Shown here: piece by piece, positions 1 to 5,677 of the stretch
How positions within the stretch are numbered: the first letter of the stretch is position 1
How the letters are laid out: the number at the start of each line of letters is the position of its first letter
Assembly (NCBI GenBank): GCA_946480965.1
Contig: CAMLMI010000186.1
Span: 1 to 8,650, forward strand
From: an uncultured Verrucomicrobiales bacterium
GTDB taxonomy: Bacteria > Verrucomicrobiota > Verrucomicrobiae > Limisphaerales > CANJSG01
DNA length: 8,650 nt
Direction of reading: 5' to 3'
The notes under the pieces: model-generated
The model's input: the letters and a program-made list of their open reading frames with translations, nothing else
What the model was told of the DNA's origin: nothing
Database searches by the model: none
Made by a program: the position numbers and the translations under genes

Positions 1-1212
1 CGCCGTTCGCTGGAGCAGGCCGCTCAGGAACTGGGCCTGGCCTTGGTGGTGAAGACCGATCGGCATTTCTTTTCCACCGTCGAGGAATTCGCCGCCCACG
101 CCGCCGGCCGGAAGCAGCTCCGGATGGAATTTTTCTACCGCGAAATGCGGCGCAAGACCGGCGTGCTGATGGAAGGTGACCAGCCGGTGGGCGGCGCGTG
201 GAACTTCGATGCGGAAAACCGCCAGAGCTTCGGCGCGGAAGGACCGGGCTTTCTCCCGGCACCGCGTCGCTTCGAGCCTGACACCACGACCCGCGAGGTG
301 CTGGAACTCGTGCGCAACCGGTTCGCCTCGCATCCCGGAAAGCTTGACCGTTTCGACTGGCCGGTGACCCGGGCCGACGCGCGCTTGGCCTTGGACGACT
401 TCATCCAGCATCGCCTGCCCGACTTCGGTCGCTACCAGGACGCGATGTGGTCGCACGAACCCTGGCTCTACCATTCCCGCCTCTCCGCCGCGCTGAACCT
501 CAAACTGCTCGATCCGCGCGACGTGGTCGCCGCCGCGGAAAACGCCTTCCGCCAAGGCCACGCCCCGCTGCCCGCCGTGGAGGGGTTCATCCGCCAGATC
601 CTCGGCTGGCGCGAATACGTCCGCGGCATCTACTGGCGCTTCATGCCGGACTACGCGAGGCGCAACGCCCTCGACGCCCATCAGCCGCTACCGGCCTTCT
701 ACTGGACCGGCCAGACCGAGCTGAACTGCCTGAAACACGCCTTGGGCCAGACGCTCGAATACGGCTACGCCCACCACATCCAGCGCCTGATGGTCACCGG
801 ACTCTTCGCCCTGCTCGTGGGCGTGGAACCCCGGGCTCTTCACGAGTGGTATCTCGCCGTCTATGTGGACGCGGTGGAATGGGTCGAGCTGCCCAACACG
901 GTCGGCATGTCGCAGTTCGCCGACGGCGGGGTGATGGCCAGCAAACCCTACGCGGCCTCGGGCAAATACATTCAACGGATGAGCAACTACTGCGCGGGTT
1001 GTCGCTATGATCCCGCCCAGTCGGTTGGGCCCAAGGCCTGCCCTTTCACCACGCTCTACTGGGACTTTCTGCTGCGCCACGAAACCCGCTTGGCCAAGAA
1101 TCCCCGCATGGCCATGCCGTTGAAAAACCTCGTCCGGCTAGACGCTACCCAGCGGTCCACGATCCGACGCCAGGCGGAAGAGTTTCGTCGTTCGCTGGCT
1201 GCGGCGAAGTAA
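1..1212 (+). CDS. Iron-sulfur bacterial cryptochrome/photolyase (FeS-BCP, PhrB/CryB type), 5' end missing
   Basis: The reading frame is open from base 1, so the start lies outside; 403 residues are visible and roughly 105 are missing if the length matches the ~507-residue Agrobacterium PhrB. Counting from the first visible codon, the four [4Fe-4S] cysteines are C243, C331, C334 and C347. Their spacing (88, 3, 13) equals that of PhrB C350/C438/C441/C454, recalled from memory. The same offset places H258-H259 on the PhrB active-site histidine pair and W235, W283 and Y284 on its electron-transfer residues. Known family members bind FAD and a lumazine antenna and repair (6-4) photoproducts or act as blue-light receptors; the sequence alone does not say which. 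The missing N-terminus would hold most of the antenna domain. The gene converges on the nitrate operon and shows no functional link to it. Confidence 0.95.
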   Translation, partial: RRSLEQAAQELGLALVVKTDRHFFSTVEEFAAHAAGRKQLRMEFFYREMRRKTGVLMEGDQPVGGAWNFDAENRQSFGAEGPGFLPAPRRFEPDTTTREVLELVRNRFASHPGKLDRFDWPVTRADARLALDDFIQHRLPDFGRYQDAMWSHEPWLYHSRLSAALNLKLLDPRDVVAAAENAFRQGHAPLPAVEGFIRQILGWREYVRGIYWRFMPDYARRNALDAHQPLPAFYWTGQTELNCLKHALGQTLEYGYAHHIQRLMVTGLFALLVGVEPRALHEWYLAVYVDAVEWVELPNTVGMSQFADGGVMASKPYAASGKYIQRMSNYCAGCRYDPAQSVGPKACPFTTLYWDFLLRHETRLAKNPRMAMPLKNLVRLDATQRSTIRRQAEEFRRSLAAAK

Positions 1213-1322
1213 ACGCCGATCAACGGCTTTGCGGTCCGAGGAGGAATGAGGGTTGAGAGGGCGGGCCAATGGCATGACGGCTCGTGCTCGCTTGTCGCAC
1301 GGGGAAGCAAGGTTGATCCCGC
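1213..1322. other. Convergent intergenic gap
   Basis: This 110-bp gap separates the ends of the photolyase and cysJ-like genes. The only palindromes seen are a 4-bp stem (GCCG/CGGC, 1215-1227) followed by TTT and a 5-bp stem CGTGC/GCACG near 1284-1302. Neither is a convincing intrinsic terminator. No gene, GTAG-ended repeat or tandem array is visible here. Confidence 0.6.
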
Positions 1323-3107
1323 TCAATACACATCCCGCTGATACCGCTTCTCGGCCTTCAGCTTCTTGATGTAGTCGGCGGCCTGCTCGGGCGTCTTTCC
1401 GCCGGCGCGTTCCACGACCTGGTGCAGGGCGAGATCGACGTCCTTGGCCATGCGGCTGGCGTCGCCGCAGACGTGGAAGCTGCCGCCGTCTTCCAGCCAG
1501 GCGAACAGCTCCTTCGCGTTCTCCAGCATCCGCTGCTGCACATAGACCTTCTCCGCCTGATCGCGGGACCACGCGAGGTCGAGGCGCTGGAGGAAGCCGT
1601 CCTTCTGGAAGGTTTCCAGCTCCTCGCGGTAGAGGAAATCGGTGGACGATTTCTGGTCGCCAAAGAAGAGCCAGTTGCGGCCCTTGGCACCGGTGGCGCG
1701 GCGTTCTTCCAAGTAGGCACGGAACGGCGCGATGCCGGTGCCGGGGCCGCACATGATGAGCGGCTTGTCGCCGGTCGGCGGGCGGAACGCGGCGTTCTCA
1801 TGCACGAAGACCGGGACGGCGGAAGTGCTGGCGCGTTCGGCCAGGAACGTGGAGCAGACGCCGCCGCGTTTGCGGCCATGGGTTTCGTAGCGCACGACGC
1901 CGACGGTCAGGTGGACTTGGCCGGGATGCGCCTTGGGACTGGAGGAGATGGAGTAGAGGCGCGATTGGAGCTTCTTCAGCAACGCGATGAACTCGGCGGC
2001 GGAGAACTTAGCCGCCGGATGACCAAGCAGGAGGTCGATGATTTCGCGGCCGTAGAGAAACTTGCCGAGCGTGCCGTTGGCGTCGGCGGACAGCAGCGCC
2101 TTCAGCGCTTCGTCGCCGGACTTGTCGGCCACGGCTTTGAGGAAGGGCTGGGGAATGCGGTTGATGTCGTAGTGGCCGATGAGCGCGTCGCGCAGCGCCA
2201 CGGCCGCGCCGTCCTTGCCGGGCACGGCGTCGTCGGGCTTCGCGCCGAGGGCGCTGATGATCTCGTCGGCGAGCAGCGGATCGTTGGTAGGGAACACGCC
2301 GAGAGCGTCGCCGGCCTCGTAGCGAAGGTCGGAGCCGGTGAGGTCGATCTCGAAGTGGCGGACATCCTTGCCGGAGCCGGGGGCGTTGAGCGTGCGGTTG
2401 GTGACGAGCTTCGCGGGGAAGGGGTTCTTCTTGGAAAACTTTGGCTCGGCGGGTTCGGCGTCGAGGGACGAGGACGATGAGGGGGAGGAAGACGAGGAAG
2501 CGGAACCGGCGGCTTGGGCGAGCGCGGGCACGGCGGCGGTGAGCCATTTGCTGAACGGCTCCTCGTAGTCCACGTCGCAATCGACACGCGGCGACACGCT
2601 CTTGGCCCCCAGCGCGGCGAGCTTGGTGTCCACGTCTTTGCCGAACTGGCAGAACTTCGGGTAGTTCGAGTCGCCGAGCGACAACACGCTGAAGCGCGTC
2701 TGCTCCAGCCTCGGCGCGGAACTGCCGGAGAGGAATTCCCAGAATCCCTTCGCATTGTCGGGTGGCTCGCCGTCGCCGTAGGTGCTGGTGACGACGAGAA
2801 GATTCCTCTCGGACGCGAGTTGCCCGGTGGGATACTTGGCGAGGTCGTGCAGCGTGGGGGCGAAGCCGTGTTTGCCCGCTTCCTTGGCCACGGTCTTGGC
2901 CAGCTTCTCCGCCGTGCCGGTCTGTGAACCGAAGAGAATGGTCAATGGCTCCAACGGTTTGGCGGCCGGTGAGGGAATGGCTCCGGCTCCGGGCACGGTG
3001 GTGAAGGAGTAGAGTCCGGCGAGGAAGCCGTTGAGATAGGCGCGCTGCTCCGGCGTGAACGGCGCGTTCTCGGGTAGGACGGGAATGACGGTGACGGGCT
3101 GGCTCAT
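1323..3107 (-). CDS. cysJ: CysJ-like NADPH-dependent diflavin reductase (sulfite reductase flavoprotein alpha type)
   Basis: 594 residues. It passes electrons from NADPH through FAD and FMN to a haem partner in the cytoplasm. Residues 57-195 form a flavodoxin domain: FMN phosphate loop SQTGTAE (61-67), STYGDGEPP (108-116), LGDSNY (144-149). A serine-rich linker (about 198-213) leads into the FAD/NADPH half, with RLYS (383-386), a later GGVCSTFL motif, CGPGTG (453-458), CGDASRMA from C547, and the family-typical C-terminus RYQRDVY. The start at 3107 keeps an N-terminal segment (17-31) that resembles one in NirA; no Shine-Dalgarno is visible before it. It lies 181 bp downstream of nirA on the same strand. 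No cysI is present, so NirA is the likely acceptor; the annotation 'sulfite reductase' may therefore mislead. All key cofactor motifs look intact. Confidence 0.92.
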   Translation of the reverse strand: MSQPVTVIPVLPENAPFTPEQRAYLNGFLAGLYSFTTVPGAGAIPSPAAKPLEPLTILFGSQTGTAEKLAKTVAKEAGKHGFAPTLHDLAKYPTGQLASERNLLVVTSTYGDGEPPDNAKGFWEFLSGSSAPRLEQTRFSVLSLGDSNYPKFCQFGKDVDTKLAALGAKSVSPRVDCDVDYEEPFSKWLTAAVPALAQAAGSASSSSSPSSSSSLDAEPAEPKFSKKNPFPAKLVTNRTLNAPGSGKDVRHFEIDLTGSDLRYEAGDALGVFPTNDPLLADEIISALGAKPDDAVPGKDGAAVALRDALIGHYDINRIPQPFLKAVADKSGDEALKALLSADANGTLGKFLYGREIIDLLLGHPAAKFSAAEFIALLKKLQSRLYSISSSPKAHPGQVHLTVGVVRYETHGRKRGGVCSTFLAERASTSAVPVFVHENAAFRPPTGDKPLIMCGPGTGIAPFRAYLEERRATGAKGRNWLFFGDQKSSTDFLYREELETFQKDGFLQRLDLAWSRDQAEKVYVQQRMLENAKELFAWLEDGGSFHVCGDASRMAKDVDLALHQVVERAGGKTPEQAADYIKKLKAEKRYQRDVY

Positions 3108-3167
3108 GGCTGGGAAGCAGTGGGGAAAGGGAGCGGGGGAGCGGGAGAGTGCGGCGAGTCGGAAGGA
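3108..3167 (-). other. Pyrimidine-rich leader of cysJ
   Basis: Immediately upstream of the cysJ-like start, the minus strand is almost all C and T (purine-rich on the plus strand), with an approximate 8-bp repeat GGAGCGGG read twice around 3131-3147 on the plus strand. There is no purine-rich ribosome binding site and no recognisable -10/-35 pair. It may simply be leader sequence, or a purine tract able to adopt unusual DNA structure. Confidence 0.45.
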
Positions 3168-3277
3168 GTAGCCGCCGACGTAAGGAGGCGGACCGCGGGG
3201 ATGGGCGAGAAGTCCGATGTGATCCGTAGTGGTGGCGTGCGATCAGGCGCTCTCCGCCTCGTCACCTCGGCGGCTAC
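3168..3277. repeat. GTAG-ended inverted repeat between nirA and cysJ (BIME-like)
   Basis: Two 25-bp arms, 3168-3192 and 3253-3277, are inverted copies matching at 22 of 25 positions. Each arm, read 5' to 3' on its own strand, starts GTAG followed by CCGCC, a 10-nt variable stretch and GGCGG, so each can fold by itself. This is the layout of a REP pair: a GTAG foot plus a hairpin. The variable stretches differ between arms while the CCGCC/GGCGG stems are identical. A further GTAG occurs inside at 3226. The element ends 11 bp before the nirA stop codon region and could form a stable structure in the nirA-cysJ transcript. Confidence 0.8.
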
Positions 3278-3288
3278 GAGGGTGGTGC

Positions 3289-5202
3289 TCATTCGCTGAA
3301 CATCTCCTGGAGCTGCTTCACGTCGAAGCGGCGGGTGAATTCGGCGAAGCTTTCGCCGGGGTTGCGCTTGGCTTGATAGACGGACAGCACCTTTTCCATC
3401 AGTTGCGGGATTTCGGTGAAGGGCAGGTTGCTGAAGACCTGTTTCGCCACGGCCTGCTGGTGACCGAATCCGCCGCCGAAGACGATGTTGTAGCCCTCGA
3501 CCGTGTCCTTGCCCGACGGCACGCGCACGGCCTGCATCCCGATGTCGCCCATGTAGTGCTGGGCGCAGGAGTTCGGGCAGCCGGTGAGATGGATGTTCAA
3601 CGGCTGATCGAGCTGGAACCGTTTGTTGAGGTGATGGCCGAGGGTGATGGCGTTGCCCTTGGTGTCGGCCCCGGAATACTTGCAGCCGTTGTTGCCGGTG
3701 CAGGCGACGAGGCCGCCGAGGATGTTCGTGGCCTCGTGATGGAAACCCATCCGCACGAGGTTGCGCTTGAGCGTCTCGACGAAACCATCGGCGACGTCGG
3801 GGATGATCAGGTTCTGCCACGGCGTGAGGCGGATCTGGCCGGAGCCGTAGTTCTCGGCGAGATCGGCGATGCGGCGCATCTGCTTCACGCTCATCAGGCC
3901 CACGGGAACGACGACGCCCACGTAGTTCTTGCCGGGTTGCGACTGGCGGAAAACACCGACGTGACCGTGGCGGATGGACGGGTGGCGCTGGGTGCATTGC
4001 TCCAGCGGCAGCCTCACCAACGGGAAAGCGAGGCGCTTCTGCACTTCGTCGAGGAACTTAGGCACGCCCCATTTGTCCACGAGGTATTTCAGGCGCGCCT
4101 TCTTGCGGTCGGTGCGGTCGCCATGATCGGCGAAGACGCGGAGGATGGCGGCGGCGATGGCGATGGATTCGGCCGGTTTCACCACGATGCCGGCGTCGCT
4201 GGCGAACTGCTTGTGGCCGGTGATGCCGCAGAGTTCGACGCGGAAATAGACGCCGGGTTCGAGGGTGACGGGGGAGCCGTCCTTGATCGAAGTGCCGCTA
4301 GTAGGACGAGCTGCCAGCTCGTCATCCGTAGAGCGGGCAGCCTGCCCGCTGGGAGAGGGTCCAGGCAGGCTGCCTGGACTACTTGCCGGGCTGGCAGCCC
4401 GGCCTACTAGCTTCACCGCCATGAAACCGATGTCGTTGGTGTCGGCCACGGTGTCGATCGCCCCGCCGCCCTCGAAGGCGATGTTGAACTTGCGCGGCAG
4501 GTCGTAGAGGTCGCGGTTGTTCAGGATGTAGTGGTGCATCGCGTGGGCGAACGGGCGCACGTCGATGAACTCCTGGCGGTCGATGCCGGCGGTGGGCGAG
4601 GCGGTGACGTTGCGGACGTTGTCCGCGCCCGCGCCGCGCGCGGTCAGGCCGATCTGGCTGAGCTTGGTCAGGACGTTGACCGCGTCCTTGGGCGCGATCT
4701 CGCGGATCTGGAAGTTGGAGCGCGTGGTGATGGCCGCTTTGCCTGGTCCCCACGCTTCCGCGATGTCCGCCAAGCCGCGCAATTGGATGCTGGTCAGTTC
4801 CCCGGCGGGAATGCGGCAGCGCAGCATGAACGACTGCTGGTTGGGCGCGACCCAGAAGAGGCCGTGGAAGCGGAAGCGGAAGTTGTGTTCGTCGTCGGGC
4901 GCCTTGTTCTCGGCGGCGTGGGCCATGAGCTTGTCCCAGCAATCGAGACCGTGCTCCTGGTGTTTCCAGAGCTCCTGTTTGCAGAGATCGCCGAGCGGGG
5001 TGCCGTGGACAGTTTCTTCCTGCGGTGCGGCGAGGTTGGGTCCGCCCTGGCCGGCATTGGCGGTGAACGCGCCGCCGGGCAGCACGCCGACGTAGGGATA
5101 CATCTGGCGCTGCGCAACGCCGGCGAGCAGGCCGGAGAGATACTCCTTCTGCTCGGCGGTGAATTCGCCGGAGGGAGATTTGGGGAGAGTGGCGGTGCTC
5201 AT
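3289..5202 (-). CDS. nirA: NirA-type sirohaem/[4Fe-4S] assimilatory nitrite (or sulfite) reductase
   Basis: 637 residues. The family catalyses six-electron reduction of nitrite to ammonium, or sulfite to sulfide. Two ferredoxin-like half domains are seen (about 105-185, and from K425 to about 470). Sirohaem/4Fe-4S ligands C501, C507, C542 and C546 show the classic C-x5-C and C-x3-C pattern inside VACTGNNGCKYSG and TGCPNSC. Context (nasA upstream) favours nitrite. Family members usually take electrons from ferredoxin; here a CysJ-like flavoprotein follows, suggesting NADPH as source. Residues about 264-302 are a foreign-looking Ala/Ser/Pro/Gly stretch encoded exactly by a palindromic repeat (4297-4411); the frame stays open, and normal family sequence resumes at residues EPGVYFRVELCGITGHKQFA. 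Residues 14-28 resemble the N-terminus of the CysJ-like protein. A heptad repeat occupies the region upstream of the start and no Shine-Dalgarno is visible. Confidence 0.93.
   Translation of the reverse strand: MSTATLPKSPSGEFTAEQKEYLSGLLAGVAQRQMYPYVGVLPGGAFTANAGQGGPNLAAPQEETVHGTPLGDLCKQELWKHQEHGLDCWDKLMAHAAENKAPDDEHNFRFRFHGLFWVAPNQQSFMLRCRIPAGELTSIQLRGLADIAEAWGPGKAAITTRSNFQIREIAPKDAVNVLTKLSQIGLTARGAGADNVRNVTASPTAGIDRQEFIDVRPFAHAMHHYILNNRDLYDLPRKFNIAFEGGGAIDTVADTNDIGFMAVKLVGRAASPASSPGSLPGPSPSGQAARSTDDELAARPTSGTSIKDGSPVTLEPGVYFRVELCGITGHKQFASDAGIVVKPAESIAIAAAILRVFADHGDRTDRKKARLKYLVDKWGVPKFLDEVQKRLAFPLVRLPLEQCTQRHPSIRHGHVGVFRQSQPGKNYVGVVVPVGLMSVKQMRRIADLAENYGSGQIRLTPWQNLIIPDVADGFVETLKRNLVRMGFHHEATNILGGLVACTGNNGCKYSGADTKGNAITLGHHLNKRFQLDQPLNIHLTGCPNSCAQHYMGDIGMQAVRVPSGKDTVEGYNIVFGGGFGHQQAVAKQVFSNLPFTEIPQLMEKVLSVYQAKRNPGESFAEFTRRFDVKQLQEMFSE
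4297..4411. repeat. Four-unit GTAG hairpin cluster inserted in frame in nirA
   Basis: Four 23-bp units occur: 4301-4323 and 4328-4350 on the plus strand, 4360-4382 and 4385-4407 on the minus strand. Each, on its own strand, is GTAG, an 8-nt arm, GCC, and the exact complementary 8-nt arm. The first arms are GACGAGCT, AGCGGGCA, TCCAGGCA and GCCGGGCT, so all four stems differ yet pair perfectly. Spacers are 4, 9 and 2 bp. The whole is bounded by a further inverted GCTA/TAGC. Two direct plus two inverted units is a BIME-like arrangement. It is translated as part of nirA without a stop; TAG within the GTAG feet falls out of frame. Confidence 0.9.
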
Positions 5203-5217
5203 ACGGAGAAGGGGAAA

Positions 5218-5252
5218 CGCTGAACTTCCAACGTCGAACGCTGAACGTCGAA
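5218..5252. repeat. Heptad tandem array upstream of nirA
   Basis: Five 7-bp units in perfect register; four fit CGYYGAA (CGCTGAA or CGTCGAA) and the second unit (5225-5231) is a diverged CTTCCAA. The array lies 15 to 50 bp before the nirA start codon, where the leader and ribosome binding region should be. It resembles short tandemly repeated sequences of cyanobacteria in unit length but not in sequence. Confidence 0.8.
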
Positions 5253-5256
5253 GGGG

Positions 5257-5284
5257 GTGGAACAGGCGCCCCCGCCCGCAGAGT
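5257..5284. repeat. Degenerate copy of the G-rich hairpin family
   Basis: Contains ACAGGCG, CCCC and an imperfect complementary arm, the reverse orientation of the hairpins at 5411-5464, and is preceded by GTGG at 5257-5260. The stem is broken outside a 4-bp GGCG/CGCC core, so it looks like a decayed copy. Confidence 0.45.
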
Positions 5285-5301
5285 GGAAACTATTCAGAGG
5301 G

Positions 5302-5398
5302 AAGCCACAGATGGACACAGATGAACACAGATGGAATGAGCGGGGCCGTGTCTCTCGACCGCAGCTCATCTGTGTGAATCTGTGTTCATCCGTGGTTG
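5302..5398. repeat. Inverted repeat with 10-bp internal periodicity
   Basis: Arms 5302-5333 and 5367-5398 are inverted copies matching at 26 of 32 positions around a 33-nt centre. The left arm contains three successive 10-bp units of the form MCACAGATGR (5305-5334). This A/T-containing sequence stands out from the surrounding GC-rich DNA. Very similar repeats recur in many environmental PVC-group and other genomes, from recollection; their function is unknown to me. Confidence 0.8.
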
Positions 5399-5410
5399 AA
5401 GCAGAAGAAC

Positions 5411-5464
5411 TCCGGGCGGGGGCGCCCGGAGAACGGTCACAGGCGGGGGCGCCTGTGCCGCTAC
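5411..5464. repeat. Two GGGG-loop hairpins, one with a CTAC end
   Basis: Hairpin one (5411-5430) pairs TCCGGGCG with CGCCCGGA; hairpin two (5438-5457) pairs CACAGGCG with CGCCTGTG. Both have an 8-bp perfect stem and a GGGG loop and share a GGCGGGGGCGCC-like core while their outer stems differ. The second is followed by CCG and CTAC (5461-5464), i.e. on the minus strand it begins GTAG, as in the other elements here. Confidence 0.75.
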
Positions 5465-5466
5465 GA

Positions 5467-5486
5467 GGGAAACGCTGAACTCCGAA
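5467..5486. repeat. Second partial copy of the heptad leader motif
   Basis: Fifteen bases (5467-5481) are an exact direct repeat of 5212-5226, including the CGCTGAA heptad and its upstream GGGAAA; a second heptad CTCCGAA follows at 5480-5486. The two copies bracket the 10-bp-period and GGGG-loop repeats, which suggests duplication or insertion of material between them. Confidence 0.7.
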
Positions 5487-5496
5487 GCGAGCACGG

Positions 5497-5645
5497 GTAG
5501 GGCGAAGGCTCCTGCCGAGCCGTCCGGTGGATGTGCTCAGGGAGGAAGGGCGAAAGCGGCTGCTGGATGAAGCCAAGGAGTTGCCAGAGTCGCGTTCTGG
5601 ATTGGAAAGCGCACCGAGGCGGCTCGGCAGGAGCCTTCGCCCTAC
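5497..5645. mobile_element. 149-bp GTAG-ended element with perfect 26-bp inverted ends
   Basis: The ends 5497-5522 and 5620-5645 are exact reverse complements over 26 bp, each starting GTAG on its own strand and containing a GGCTC/GAGCC hairpin with a CTGCC loop. The 97-bp interior (5523-5619) is non-repetitive and too short for a transposase. Clear target-site duplications were not found. It may be a non-autonomous MITE-like element or a BIME with a long spacer, which would need a transposase in trans. Identity of the two ends suggests recent activity or correction. Confidence 0.75.
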
Positions 5646-5677
5646 CACTTCGCAGTAGAATTCTATCGTAGGATTCA

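Larger units (their letters stand above)
5203..5677. other. 475-bp repeat-filled gap between the cupin gene and nirA
   Basis: No believable gene is found here on either strand; open frames that cross it are made of repeat sequence. From left to right it holds a heptad array (5218-5252), a degenerate G-rich half hairpin (about 5257-5284), a 10-bp-period inverted repeat (5302-5398), two GGGG-loop hairpins ending in CTAC (5411-5464), a partial second copy of the heptad motif (5467-5486) and a 149-bp element with perfect 26-bp inverted ends (5497-5645). TAGAATTCTA at 5656-5665 is an AT-rich palindrome just past the cupin stop. No clear promoter for nirA was recognised, so whether nirA is transcribed from nasA or separately is open. 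Confidence 0.8.

Noticed and set aside
1213..1232. Rho-independent terminator after the photolyase
   Set aside because: The stem is only 4 bp and the following T run is three bases.
3229..4410. Plus-strand open frame opposite nirA
   Set aside because: Antisense shadow; no recognisable domain, and it starts in the intergenic repeat.
5302..5398. Possible CRISPR or iteron array
   Set aside because: Units are 10 bp, contiguous without spacers, and organised as an inverted repeat; no cas or replication gene is near.
5523..5619. Gene fragment in the interior of the 149-bp element
   Set aside because: A short open stretch exists on the plus strand but with 97 bp and no recognisable motif it cannot be supported.
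5656..5665. TAGAATTCTA palindrome as an operator
   Set aside because: It is 3' of the cupin stop, single-copy in the window and short enough to be chance.
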